A stretch of DNA of 64,000 nt, taken from assembly GCF_006442205.1 (NCBI RefSeq), contig NZ_VFVR01000002.1:1-64000 (forward strand). The letters run 5' to 3'. A program made the translations under genes and the position numbers. Source of the DNA: Mesorhizobium sp. B2-3-12 (GTDB lineage Bacteria > Pseudomonadota > Alphaproteobacteria > Rhizobiales > Rhizobiaceae). Of this stretch, positions 36,695 through 47,125 are shown piece after piece (the first letter of the stretch is position 1; every line of letters begins with the position of its first letter). The notes under the pieces were generated by a model. It made no database searches. It saw only the letters and a list, made by a program, of their open reading frames with translations, and was not told the DNA's origin.

Positions 36695-37354
36695 ATGAGC
36701 ACATTCACCATCCTGCTTGGCGGCGATCTCATCCGCACGCCCCGGCTCGACCGCCAGGTCGAAGGCTCGCGCGTCATCGCCGCCGACGCCGGCATCGGCC
36801 ATGCCCGGGTGCTGGGCCTTGTCCCGGAATTGTGGGTGGGCGATTTCGATTCGGTTCCGGCCGATCTACCTGCTGACCTCGCCGCCGTACCCCGCCAGAC
36901 CTTCCCGGCGGAAAAGGACAAGACCGACGGCGAACTGGCGATCGCGGCCGCACTCGGGCACGGGGCGACCCGTCTCGTGCTGGCGGGCGCTTTCGGCGGC
37001 AAGCGCGCCGATCACGCCTTCCTGCATCTGGCGCTTGGCCTGCGGTTGGCCGAGGCCGGAACGGATGTGCTTTTGACCAGCGGCGCCCAGGAGGCTGTCC
37101 CCTTGCTCAACGGCAGGACGAGCTTCGATTATGCCGACAGCACGCTGTTTTCCATTCTGGGCTTTTCCGAACTCTCCGGTCTGACCGTCACCGGCGCCAA
37201 ATGGCCACTCGACAAGGTCGAGGTGGCTTTCGGTTCGTCGCTGACCATTTCCAACGAGGTCAAGTTCGACAAGACCGGGGGCCGCCTCGACATAGCGCTC
37301 GGCAACGGCCGCGCACTGCTGCTCGCCCATCCCTATCCACTGCCTGAAAGCTGA
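36695..37354 (+). CDS. thiN: thiamine diphosphokinase
   Basis: A 219-residue enzyme converting thiamine and ATP to thiamine pyrophosphate. Family features: [54 protein letters not shown] and [15 protein letters not shown]. Divergent from thiBPQ, so imported thiamine and its activation are encoded side by side. ATG at 36695; the longer frame runs back over the riboswitch end. The next gene starts one base after the stop. Confidence 0.94.
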   Translation: MSTFTILLGGDLIRTPRLDRQVEGSRVIAADAGIGHARVLGLVPELWVGDFDSVPADLPADLAAVPRQTFPAEKDKTDGELAIAAALGHGATRLVLAGAFGGKRADHAFLHLALGLRLAEAGTDVLLTSGAQEAVPLLNGRTSFDYADSTLFSILGFSELSGLTVTGAKWPLDKVEVAFGSSLTISNEVKFDKTGGRLDIALGNGRALLLAHPYPLPES

Positions 37355-37355
37355 C

Positions 37356-39173
37356 ATGGCCCCGCCTCTTCTCAATCTCGACGGGATAAGACTGACTTTT
37401 GGCGGCACGCCGCTGCTCGACGGCGCCGCCTTGAGCGCGGCGGCCGGCGACAAGATCGCGCTGGTTGGCCGCAACGGGTCGGGCAAATCGACGCTGCTCA
37501 AGATCGCCGCCGGCCTGATCGAACCGCAGGACGGCGAGGTGTTCCGCCAACCTTCGGCGACGGTGCGCTATCTGCCGCAAATGCCCGACATGGACGGCTT
37601 CGCCAATGTGCGGGCCTATGTCGAAGCCGGGCTCGGGCCGGCCGACGATCCCTACCGCGCCAGCTACCTGATGGAACATCTCGGCCTGTCGGGCGAGGAG
37701 CGGCCTGGCGACCTCTCCGGTGGCGAGGCCAGGCGCGCCGCCCTGGCTCGCGTCATGGCGCCGGAGCCCGACATTCTGCTGCTTGATGAGCCGACTAATC
37801 ACCTCGATCTCTCGGTGATCGAATGGCTGGAAGAGGAACTCGTCCGCACGTCCTCGGCGCTGATCGTCATCTCGCACGACCGCCGCTTCCTGGAGCGCGT
37901 GTCGCGCGCCACCGTCTGGCTCGACCGTGGCCAAACCCGTCGGCTGGACAAGGGTTTTGGCCATTTCGAGGAATGGCGTGACCTGGTGCTGGAAGAAGAA
38001 GAGCGCGAACAGCACAAGCTCGGCCGCCAGATCGTGCGCGAGGAACACTGGCTGCGCTATGGCGTGACGGCACGGCGCAAGCGCAACATGCGACGCCTCG
38101 GCGAACTGCAGACCATGCGCCAGCGGTTTCGCGGTCATCGCGGCGCCGAAGGCAGCGCGACCATGGTCGCCAGCGACGCCGCCGAGTCCGGCAAGCTGGT
38201 GATCGAAGCGAAGAACATCGAGAAGAGCTTTGGCGACCTCACCGTGGTCAAGGGCTTCTCGACCCGCATCCAGCGAGGCGACCGCGTCGGTCTGGTCGGG
38301 CCAAATGGTGCTGGCAAGACGACGCTTCTGAAGATGCTGACCGGCGAATCGGCGCCGGATGCCGGCTCGGTGCGGCTCGGCACCAATCTGGAGATCGCCA
38401 CGCTCGACCAGAAGCGCGAGGCGGTCGACCCGCAGGAGACGCTGGCGCAATACCTGACCGACGGGCGCGGCGAGAACCTCGTCATCAATGGCGAGCAGCG
38501 CCATGTCGTCTCCTACATGAAGGACTTCCTGTTCAAGCCGGAGCAGGCGCGCACGCCGGTGCGCGAACTGTCCGGCGGCGAGCGGGCGCGGCTGATCCTG
38601 GCGCGCGTGCTGGCGCGCCCGGCGAACCTTCTGGTGCTCGATGAGCCGACCAACGATCTCGACATGGAGACACTGGAACTGCTGCAGGAACTGGTCGCCG
38701 GGTTCGCCGGCACCGTCATCCTGGTCAGCCACGACCGCGATTTCCTCGACCGCACCGTCACCAGCATCATCGCGCCTGACGGCGGCGGCCGCTGGGTCGA
38801 ATATGCCGGTGGCTATTCCGACATGCTGGCGCAACGCGGCGGCACCCGGCTCGACGACCGCAAGGCGCGCGCCAAGTCCGAAACCAGCGATGCGCCCACT
38901 GCCAAGGCTGAACCCGCCGCACAAAAGGGGCCGTCCAAAAAATTGTCGTTCAAGCAGAAATTCGCGCTGGACTCGCTTCCCAAGAAGATCGAGGCGGTGA
39001 CCGCGTCGATCTCGCGCCTGGAGAACAACATCGCCGATCCGGCCTATTACGAGCGCGATCCGGTCTCGTTCCAGAAAACCATCGCCGCCCTCGACAAGGA
39101 GCGCGCCACCTTGGCGGCGCTCGAGGAAGAGTGGCTGGAGCTGGAGATGCTGCGGGAAGAGATGGAAGGGTGA
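37356..39173 (+). CDS. ABC-F family ATPase (Uup-like)
   Basis: A 605-residue soluble protein with two ATPase domains and no membrane part, as in ABC-F proteins that act on ribosomes or, for Uup, on DNA/ribosome intermediates. Domain 1 has GRNGSGKST, LSGGEARR and DEPTNHLD; domain 2 has GPNGAGKTT, LSGGERAR and DEPTNDLD. The C-terminal about 80 residues form a charged coiled coil typical of Uup. Likely cotranscribed with thiN. Confidence 0.92.
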   Translation: MAPPLLNLDGIRLTFGGTPLLDGAALSAAAGDKIALVGRNGSGKSTLLKIAAGLIEPQDGEVFRQPSATVRYLPQMPDMDGFANVRAYVEAGLGPADDPYRASYLMEHLGLSGEERPGDLSGGEARRAALARVMAPEPDILLLDEPTNHLDLSVIEWLEEELVRTSSALIVISHDRRFLERVSRATVWLDRGQTRRLDKGFGHFEEWRDLVLEEEEREQHKLGRQIVREEHWLRYGVTARRKRNMRRLGELQTMRQRFRGHRGAEGSATMVASDAAESGKLVIEAKNIEKSFGDLTVVKGFSTRIQRGDRVGLVGPNGAGKTTLLKMLTGESAPDAGSVRLGTNLEIATLDQKREAVDPQETLAQYLTDGRGENLVINGEQRHVVSYMKDFLFKPEQARTPVRELSGGERARLILARVLARPANLLVLDEPTNDLDMETLELLQELVAGFAGTVILVSHDRDFLDRTVTSIIAPDGGGRWVEYAGGYSDMLAQRGGTRLDDRKARAKSETSDAPTAKAEPAAQKGPSKKLSFKQKFALDSLPKKIEAVTASISRLENNIADPAYYERDPVSFQKTIAALDKERATLAALEEEWLELEMLREEMEG

Positions 39174-39311
39174 AGAGCGTTCGGCCGTAGGTCGATCGCG
39201 ATCGACAACGATCTTTCGCTTGAAGCCACAAACGGCGAAAGCTTGAACGCCCGAAAGGCTGGGAGCCAGCGAAGGCCCGACGCTCCGTTCGCAGCCAGAG
39301 TTGACTGATTA

Positions 39312-39352
39312 TTGCCTCCGCACCGGAATGCGCATACATTATGCGCATGTTG
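39312..39352 (+). promoter_or_regulatory. ccdAB promoter/operator
   Basis: A TTGCCT (39312-39317), 17 bp, TACATT (39335-39340) promoter is overlaid by two copies of the palindrome ATGCGCAT (39329-39336 and 39341-39348) spaced 12 bp start to start. Such paired palindromes over the -10 box suit autorepression by the CcdA-CcdB complex. Confidence 0.6.
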
Positions 39353-39363
39353 CGGAGGCTATT

Positions 39364-39606
39364 ATGCGTAAGATTGCCCTGAATGCGATCCGCCAACCGG
39401 CAAATCTGTCGATCGACTCTAACCTCATGAGGGAAGCCAAGGGGCTTGATGTGAATGTCTCGCGCGCCGCGGAAGCCGGTATCGCGGAAGCGGTGGCGGC
39501 CGAAAAAACGCGGCTATGGAAGCTTGAGAACCGTGCCACGATGGAGTCGTGGAACGACTACATCGACAAAAACGGAATCCCGTTGGAAGAGTACCGGCAG
39601 TTCTGA
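39364..39606 (+). CDS. ccdA: CcdA-type antitoxin
   Basis: An 80-residue antitoxin. The N-terminal ribbon-helix-helix (RQPANLSIDSNLMREAKGLD) binds DNA and the C-terminal part (ENRATMESWNDYIDKNGIPL) has the CcdA toxin-binding signature ENRxAxxxxNxYIxxxGLPL. ATG at 39364 follows GGAGG. The stop overlaps the ccdB start by one base. Confidence 0.93.
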   Translation: MRKIALNAIRQPANLSIDSNLMREAKGLDVNVSRAAEAGIAEAVAAEKTRLWKLENRATMESWNDYIDKNGIPLEEYRQF

Positions 39607-39905
39607 TGCCCCGCTATGATGTCTTCGCCGGTCGCGTCGAAGGCAACTATTTGCTCGACGTTCAATCCGATCTGCTCGACAATTTCAGGACGCGCGTGGT
39701 CGTCCCGCTTCTGCCGGTCGCAACGGTGCCGCCGCCGATGCGAAAGCTTCATCCGATCTTTGACATCAACGGCCGGAAGCTGGTTATGGCGACACACCTG
39801 ATTGCTACCGTTCCGGCAAGCGAATTGGGTGAAAGTCGGCTGAACTTGACGAAACATCACGATGACATCGTCGCCGCGCTCGACATGCTGTTCCAGGGCT
39901 TCTGA
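39606..39905 (+). CDS. ccdB: CcdB-type toxin
   Basis: A 99-residue toxin of the CcdB family, which poisons DNA gyrase. Conserved parts: MPRYDVFAG, LLDVQSDLLDNFRTRVVVPL, LHPIFDINGRKLVM and a C-terminal HHDDIVAALDMLFQGF. The usual C-terminal Trp-Gly-Ile of plasmid F CcdB is replaced by FQGF, as in chromosomal homologues. Forms a toxin-antitoxin pair with ccdA. Confidence 0.93.
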   Translation: MPRYDVFAGRVEGNYLLDVQSDLLDNFRTRVVVPLLPVATVPPPMRKLHPIFDINGRKLVMATHLIATVPASELGESRLNLTKHHDDIVAALDMLFQGF

Positions 39906-39931
39906 TCGAAGGCGGCCGTTACGCCGTCTGC

Positions 39932-41650
39932 TCAACCCGCCGTCTTCGCCTGCCAGGCCTTGATCGCCTCGTCGAACACTTTCTCGCCGGGAATGCCCTT
40001 TTCCATGGTCAGCAGCGCCCGCCGTCCGGTCTTGTAGACGACCGGCACGTCGATCCAGTCCTGGCCGCGCAACAGGGTCATATTGGCGTCTTCGTCGGCC
40101 TTGGTGTCGTTGAGCGCGACGAGGAAGAAACCGTCGGCGATCTTGGCCGGAATGCCGATCAAGGGGCTGCCGGCGTCCTGTTCCGAACTCTTCATGGCGA
40201 CGCGCAATATGTTGTCGACGCCGCCGCCCTCGAAGCCGTCGGGCGTCAGGAAGATCATCTCGATAATGTGGCTGGCCGGCAAGGTCTGGTCGGTGTTGCG
40301 GCGGATGGTCATGCGCAGCTGGATGTCCTTGCCGGGAATGGTCGCCTCGGCGCGGATCGCCGGCTCTGGCGGCAGGTCGCCGCCGGGCGATTCCTGCACC
40401 AACGACCAGACGATGTTGCCGGGTTCGGCCGAACCTTGGGCGGTGCTGGTGCGCTCCTCATAGAAGATTGCCTTCTGGCCGACCGGAACCGAGGCTGGAG
40501 CCACGGCCGGAGCCGCCGGCGTGGCACCTGCCGGCGCGGGCGGCGGTGTGGCGGCCGCATCGGCCGGTGCCGCGGGCGCGGCTCCGGCGGCGGGCGGTGT
40601 CGCCGGCGTGGCGCCTGGCGCGGACGTGGTCGCGGTCGGCGTGCCTGCCGCGGGCGTATCGGCCGGTGCCGGAACCGCCGGCGCCGCGGTGGCCGGCGCA
40701 TTCGTTGCCGTTGGCGGCGTCGTCAGCGCGGCGACGGATTCACCCTCGCCTATGCCGCTTTGTCCACCGGCCGGGCCGGGATCGGTTTCGCCACCCTCGG
40801 GCGTCAGCCGCTGCGTGAATTTCGTGCCTTCGGCACCCGCGGGCGCCGGTGGCGTCGCCGCCGCATCGGTCGCGGGCTTGGCCGGCGCCGGTTTCACCGG
40901 TTCGACCTTGGCGACAACCTTGCTGTCGCCCAGGCCCAGCATCTTGCCGAAGGCGTCCTTGTTCAGCCAGATACCGTAACCACCGCCGGCAACGACCAGC
41001 AGCGCGACGGCGGCGGCGATCAACCCGCCATAGCCGCGCTTGCGTTCGGCCGGGCGCAAACGCTCGAAAGTGTCGGTGCCCGCCGGTCTTTCGTCATTGG
41101 CAAAGACGTCGTCCTGGTCGTCCTCCCGATCCGTTTCCATCCCCGCCAAGGGCTTCTCCGAAAAGTCCGGAACGGGCTGCACCGGCGTCGGCCTTTGCCA
41201 GCCCGGTTCGGCCTTGGCGGCTGGAGCGGGACGGTAGGGTTCGGGGTTCGCCACGGGCTGCGCCGGCTTGTACGGCTCCGGCCTGGCCGGGGCAGGGGCG
41301 GGCCGATACGGAGACGGCGCGGGAATGGCGGCAGCCTCCGCCTTCACTGGCTGCTTAGTGTGGTTCGACTGGTTCTTGTTACGGTCGATGGAGGAAAAGA
41401 TGTGCTCCAGCTCCGCGAGCGGATCCGTTTCCGGCACAGTCTTGGCATAGTCCCGTTCGACGCCTGCGATGGCGTCCTCCAGCGAGCGTTTCTGCCTGTC
41501 TATGGCCTCGGGAGCCATCGGCGGCGAATATTCCGCAAGCTTCTTGGCCAGCATGGAACGAACGCTGCTATAGATGCGCGCACGCTTCTCGGGCGTCTCG
41601 TCGCCGTGCTTCTCGAAGGCGTTTTTCAGAACAGCAACGAAATCTGCCAT
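39932..41650 (-). CDS. conserved single-pass membrane protein, Pro/Ala-rich
   Basis: A 572-residue protein that I do not recognise beyond being a Rhizobiales-type hypothetical. Residues 1-90 are a helical, charged cytoplasmic domain (EKRARIYSSVRSMLAKKLAE). Residues 100-165 are Pro-rich repeats of the type PYRPAPA/PEPYKPA. One transmembrane helix is at about 207-229. A 150-residue Pro/Ala/Thr-rich linker follows, then a compact C-terminal domain of about 170 residues. The layout suggests an inner-membrane protein spanning towards peptidoglycan. It is encoded 75 bp after purA. Confidence 0.8.
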   Translation of the reverse strand: MADFVAVLKNAFEKHGDETPEKRARIYSSVRSMLAKKLAEYSPPMAPEAIDRQKRSLEDAIAGVERDYAKTVPETDPLAELEHIFSSIDRNKNQSNHTKQPVKAEAAAIPAPSPYRPAPAPARPEPYKPAQPVANPEPYRPAPAAKAEPGWQRPTPVQPVPDFSEKPLAGMETDREDDQDDVFANDERPAGTDTFERLRPAERKRGYGGLIAAAVALLVVAGGGYGIWLNKDAFGKMLGLGDSKVVAKVEPVKPAPAKPATDAAATPPAPAGAEGTKFTQRLTPEGGETDPGPAGGQSGIGEGESVAALTTPPTATNAPATAAPAVPAPADTPAAGTPTATTSAPGATPATPPAAGAAPAAPADAAATPPPAPAGATPAAPAVAPASVPVGQKAIFYEERTSTAQGSAEPGNIVWSLVQESPGGDLPPEPAIRAEATIPGKDIQLRMTIRRNTDQTLPASHIIEMIFLTPDGFEGGGVDNILRVAMKSSEQDAGSPLIGIPAKIADGFFLVALNDTKADEDANMTLLRGQDWIDVPVVYKTGRRALLTMEKGIPGEKVFDEAIKAWQAKTAG

Positions 41651-41725
41651 GCTTCAGTCGACCTGTATTTTGCTTCCGCGCCGGCCCCCGCAAATCAGCC
41701 GCGATGCCCGGAAAGGCTTCAGAAA

Positions 41726-43024
<1,299 letters not shown>

Positions 43025-43235
43025 GTTTCTTTTCCCTTGAGACGCCGCAGCGCGGCTTGGATATGGTTCGAAACGACAGGCCTCTATAGCGTCAAGACCT
43101 CGCGAGTGCGACCTTTCTTTGGCGCCGAAAATGCCCTGAGGCACAACAATTTTCGGCTTTGACATCATTTACTTGGGCCGACGGGGGCAATAGGCCGGCA
43201 AACACCGCGGCCCATGCCGCGGCCGGAAGCCCACG

Positions 43236-44129
43236 ATGCATCGAAGCGCCTACATGTTCCTGTTGCTCACCACCTTGTTGTGGGGCGGCAATTCTGTGGC
43301 CGGCAAGCTGGCGGTCGGCCACGTCTCGCCGATGACGCTCGTCTTTCTGCGCTGGATGCTGGCCGTGGCGATCCTGCTGCCGATCGGCTGGCGCACGATC
43401 CAGGAGGATTGGCCTGCCGTGCGCAGGCACTGGCTGGTTCTGGCTGCGCTGGGCGCCAGCGGCTTCACGCTGTTCAACACGATCTTCTACACCGCGCTCA
43501 ATTACACCACCGCGATCAATGTCTCGATCGAACAGGCGGCGATGCCGATCCTGATCATGACCGCCAATTTCATTTTCTTCCGCCTGCGCGTGAACTGGGC
43601 GCAGATCGCCGGCGTGGTGCTGACTATCCTCGGCGTCATCCTGACGGCCTGTCATGGCGATCCGCGCCGGCTGCTGACGCTGGAGCTCAATTTCGGCGAC
43701 GCCATCATGCTGGTCGCGGTCGTCCTCTACAGCGGCTATTCGGTCGGATTGCGGCTGAAGCCGGCGATGCGCTGGCAGAGCCTGATGCTGGCCATGTCCT
43801 TCGCGGCACTCATCACCTCGCTGCCCTTTTTCCTGTGGGAAGCCGCCGCCGGCAAGGTGATCGTGCCCGATGCGCGCGGCTGGGCTGTCATCGTCTACAC
43901 GGCGATCGGCGCCTCGGTGATCTCGCAGATAACCTATATCAGGGGCAACGAGTTGATCGGCGCCAACCGCGCCGGCCTGTTCATCAACCTGGTGCCGATC
44001 TTCGGCACGCTGCTTTCGGTGCTGATCGTCGGCGAGACGTTCCAGCTCTATCAGGCGCTGGCGCTGGTTCTCGTGCTGGGCGGCATCGGGCTCGCCGAAT
44101 ACAGCGGGCGCAGGACCTCCCGCCTCTGA
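43236..44129 (+). CDS. DMT superfamily transporter (EamA)
   Basis: A 297-residue ten-helix membrane protein with two EamA repeats. Repeat one opens LLLTTLLWGGNSVAGKLAVG; repeat two ends LVPIFGTLLSVLIVGETFQL. Members export amino acids or metabolites; substrate unknown. Convergent with the cytochrome c gene. Confidence 0.92.
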   Translation: MHRSAYMFLLLTTLLWGGNSVAGKLAVGHVSPMTLVFLRWMLAVAILLPIGWRTIQEDWPAVRRHWLVLAALGASGFTLFNTIFYTALNYTTAINVSIEQAAMPILIMTANFIFFRLRVNWAQIAGVVLTILGVILTACHGDPRRLLTLELNFGDAIMLVAVVLYSGYSVGLRLKPAMRWQSLMLAMSFAALITSLPFFLWEAAAGKVIVPDARGWAVIVYTAIGASVISQITYIRGNELIGANRAGLFINLVPIFGTLLSVLIVGETFQLYQALALVLVLGGIGLAEYSGRRTSRL

Positions 44130-44142
44130 CGGCGCGCCGAAA

Positions 44143-45360
44143 TTACGGTACCAATTCCTTGCGCACCGCCGCGATATCTTCGGACGAGACCGCCGGAGCG
44201 GAATTGCCCCAGCTGCCGCGCACATAGGTCAGCACGTCGGCGATTTCCTGGTCCTTCAGCCGCCATGCCAGCGAGGGCATCGAAGGCGTCGTCGGCGCGC
44301 CGGCCGTGTGCACCGCCTGGCTTCCGGCGAGAACGACGCGGGCTAGCGTTTCGGGATTGCCTTGGGCGACGATGGAATTGCCGGCCAGCGTCGGGAACAA
44401 CGCCCCGGCCCCGGCGCCATCACCGCCATGGCAGGCTGAACAATTGTCGTGGTAGATCGCCTCGCCGGCCACCATCCGCGCCGCGTCGGGTTTGGGCGCC
44501 TGCGCATTGCCGGTGTCCGACCCGAGGCTCTTGAGATAGACGGCGACGGCCTTGAGATCGGGATCCGTCATCTTCGAGGTCGAGTTCTCGATCGCCTCGG
44601 CCATCGGACCGGACGCGATCGAATGCGCGTTGACGCCGGCCTTGAGGTAAGCGACCACATCCTCTTGCGACCATCTGCCAAGGCCGGATTGTGCATTGTT
44701 GGTGATGTCGGGAGCGAACCAGCCCTGCAGCGACGCCCCTTGCAGGAAGCTGGAGTCCTGATCGGCGCCCAGGAAGGATTTGGGCGTGTGGCAGGTGCCG
44801 CAGTGCCCGGCGCCCTGGACGATATAGGCGCCGCGATTCCACTCCGCCGACTTGGAGGGATCGGCCTCGAAGCTTGCCTCGGTGAAGTTCAGCAGGTTCC
44901 AGCCCCACATCGACAGCCGGATGTTCAGTGGAAACGGCAACTGGTTGACCTCGACCTTGTTCGAGACCGGCTCGACCGTGGTGAGGTATGCCCAGAGGTC
45001 GGAAATGTCCTGCTCGGTCATCCTGGTATAGGCGGGGTAGGGCATGGCGGGATAGAGCCGCACGCCATCGTGGCCGACGCCGGTCTTCATCATGTTGCGG
45101 AAATCGATCTCTGACCAATTGCCGATGCCCGTCTCGTGGTCCGGCGTTATGTTGGGCGGCACCAGCGCGCCGAAAGGCGTTTCGAGCGGCAGGCCACCGG
45201 CCAACGGCTTGCCGCCCGGCCTCGTATGACAGCCCGCGCAATCGCCGAGCACGGCCTGGTATTGGCCGCGGATGATCTGGTCGGCCTGGTCGGCGGCAAG
45301 TGCCGGCGTGATCGCCAGCAGGGCCGCGCTGGCGTAGAGTGACGCTGCGAGCGCTTTCAT
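44143..45360 (-). CDS. triheme cytochrome c subunit of membrane dehydrogenase
   Basis: A 405-residue periplasmic cytochrome with a signal peptide (ending TPALAAD) and three heme motifs: CAGCH (about residue 38), CGTCH and CSACH. This matches the cytochrome c subunit of membrane-bound alcohol/gluconate dehydrogenases, passing electrons from the FAD subunit to ubiquinone. The start overlaps the stop of the GMC subunit by 4 bp. Last gene of the operon. Confidence 0.93.
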   Translation of the reverse strand: MKALAASLYASAALLAITPALAADQADQIIRGQYQAVLGDCAGCHTRPGGKPLAGGLPLETPFGALVPPNITPDHETGIGNWSEIDFRNMMKTGVGHDGVRLYPAMPYPAYTRMTEQDISDLWAYLTTVEPVSNKVEVNQLPFPLNIRLSMWGWNLLNFTEASFEADPSKSAEWNRGAYIVQGAGHCGTCHTPKSFLGADQDSSFLQGASLQGWFAPDITNNAQSGLGRWSQEDVVAYLKAGVNAHSIASGPMAEAIENSTSKMTDPDLKAVAVYLKSLGSDTGNAQAPKPDAARMVAGEAIYHDNCSACHGGDGAGAGALFPTLAGNSIVAQGNPETLARVVLAGSQAVHTAGAPTTPSMPSLAWRLKDQEIADVLTYVRGSWGNSAPAVSSEDIAAVRKELVP

Positions 45361-47123
45361 GCCTGCACCAGCGGCGCGCCGGGATTGCGCAGATACTGGT
45401 TGCGGATGGCGTCAGCAGCGCGATAGGCGAGCGCGCCGACCGTTCCCGTCGGATTCTTGCCGGCATTCTGCGGAAAGGCCGAGGCGCCGATGACGAAGAC
45501 GTTGGGCACATCCCAGCTTTGCAGGAAGCTGTTGACCGCGCTCTTCTTCGGGTCCGTTCCCATGATGGCGCCGCCGGTATTGTGGGTGCTTTGATAGGGG
45601 ACGCTGTCCCAGCCCTTCTTGCGGCGGCCGACATTGTACTGCTTGCCGCCAAGCGTCTTGGCGATCTCCTCCATCCGGTCGCAGAGATAGTTCGACATCC
45701 TGATATCGTTGTCTGGAAAATCGAAGGTCATGCGCATCAGCGGCCGGCCGAAGCGATCCTTGTAGGTCGGGTCGAGGTCGAGATAGTTGGTGCGCGTCGC
45801 GTAGCTGCTGCCCTGCGAGGAGAAGCCGAGCGTGCTTTTGTAGCCCGCGACGGTCGCCTTCTTCCAGGCGCTGCCCCATTTCGGCGTGCCGGGCAGCGTC
45901 GGCCTTGTCCCGATCGGACGTCCATTGGTGGGGATGCAGTTGATGCCCGCGCCGCCGACGAAATCGAGCCCGCCATGATCGAAGGCGTCGCCATTATAGT
46001 CGTCGATCGTCTGGCCGAGCGCGCCCGCGGCAATGAACGGATTGAAGTTCTTGTCATCGAAGAACACCTGCACGCCGGCATTGGTCTGGTAGCAATAATT
46101 GCGCCCGACCGTGCCCTCGCCGGTGACGGGATCGTAGATCTTGCCGATGCCCGACAGCATCATCAGCCGGGCATTGTGCAGGCCGTAGGCGCACAGCAGC
46201 ACGAGATCGGCCGGCTGGAAGAATTCCTGTCCCGACGTATCGACATAGGTGACACCCCGCGCGGACTTGCCGCCGGCGGCGAGATCGACATGCAGCACCT
46301 CGCTGTCGGTCCGGACCTCGAAATTGGCCTTCTTCATCAGGACCGGGAGGATGGTGGTCTGGGCGCTAGACTTGGAATAGTTGGCGCAGCCGAAACGCTC
46401 GCAGAATCCACAATAGGTACACTGCCCCATGGTGATGCCGAGCGGATTGACATAGGTCCGCGACATGTTGGCCGACGGTGTCGGGAACGGGTGCAATCCC
46501 ATGGACCGGCCGGCATTGGCGAACAGGGTCGGCGCGTAGGTCATCTCCATCGGCGGGTTCGGATAATCCCGGGACCGCGGATCCTCGAACGGGTTGCCGC
46601 CTTCCTGTATCTGCCCCTTGATGTTGCCGGCCTTGCCCGAGATGCCCGCCAGATATTCGAACTGGTCGTAATAGGGCTCCATCTCGGTGCCGGTCACGCC
46701 CCAGTCCTCGACCTGGAGATCGGCGATCCGCGCCGCGCCATACCTCTTGGTCAGGTTGGTCTTGATCTGGAAATCCGAATCCCAGAACCGCCAGGTGTGG
46801 CCGTTCCAATGGACGCCTGCGCCGCCGACGCCATTGCCGGGCAGGAACGAGCCGAAATCGCGCATCGGCAGCGCCGTCTGCGAGGTGTCGTTGCGCATCG
46901 TCAGAGTTTCGACGGCGGGCTGCAGGAACAGGTCGCGCCGCACGCTGTAGCGCAGTTCGTCCTGAGCGTAGCCGATGTTGAAATCGGTTGCCGTGTCGCG
47001 CCAGGGGCCACGCTCGATGGCCAGCACGTCCAGGCCCTGATCGGTCAGTTCATGCGCAAGGATGGATCCAGTCCAGCCGAGGCCAACGATCACAACGTCC
47101 TTGCGGGGCAGTATCGTCGTCAT
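45357..47123 (-). CDS. GMC-type FAD dehydrogenase large subunit (gluconate 2-dehydrogenase-like)
   Basis: A 588-residue flavoprotein oxidising a polyol or sugar acid. The FAD Rossmann motif VVIVGLGWTGSILAHEL opens the protein, with MGQCTYCGFCERFGC as a cysteine-rich segment typical of this subfamily, and the C-terminal STHNTGGAIMGTD and GKNPTGTVGALAYR complete the GMC core. The ATG at 47123 has AAGGAG at the right spacing. Gene order (subunit 3, FAD subunit, cytochrome) matches periplasmic gluconate dehydrogenases, but the substrate is not certain. Confidence 0.92.
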   Translation of the reverse strand: MTTILPRKDVVIVGLGWTGSILAHELTDQGLDVLAIERGPWRDTATDFNIGYAQDELRYSVRRDLFLQPAVETLTMRNDTSQTALPMRDFGSFLPGNGVGGAGVHWNGHTWRFWDSDFQIKTNLTKRYGAARIADLQVEDWGVTGTEMEPYYDQFEYLAGISGKAGNIKGQIQEGGNPFEDPRSRDYPNPPMEMTYAPTLFANAGRSMGLHPFPTPSANMSRTYVNPLGITMGQCTYCGFCERFGCANYSKSSAQTTILPVLMKKANFEVRTDSEVLHVDLAAGGKSARGVTYVDTSGQEFFQPADLVLLCAYGLHNARLMMLSGIGKIYDPVTGEGTVGRNYCYQTNAGVQVFFDDKNFNPFIAAGALGQTIDDYNGDAFDHGGLDFVGGAGINCIPTNGRPIGTRPTLPGTPKWGSAWKKATVAGYKSTLGFSSQGSSYATRTNYLDLDPTYKDRFGRPLMRMTFDFPDNDIRMSNYLCDRMEEIAKTLGGKQYNVGRRKKGWDSVPYQSTHNTGGAIMGTDPKKSAVNSFLQSWDVPNVFVIGASAFPQNAGKNPTGTVGALAYRAADAIRNQYLRNPGAPLVQA

Positions 47124-47125
47124 GG

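Noticed and set aside
43127..43158. GCCGAAAAT / ATTTTCGGC inverted repeat upstream of purA
   Set aside because: Only 9-bp arms with a 14-nt loop; not placed to end a gene convincingly and not matching a known purine riboswitch.
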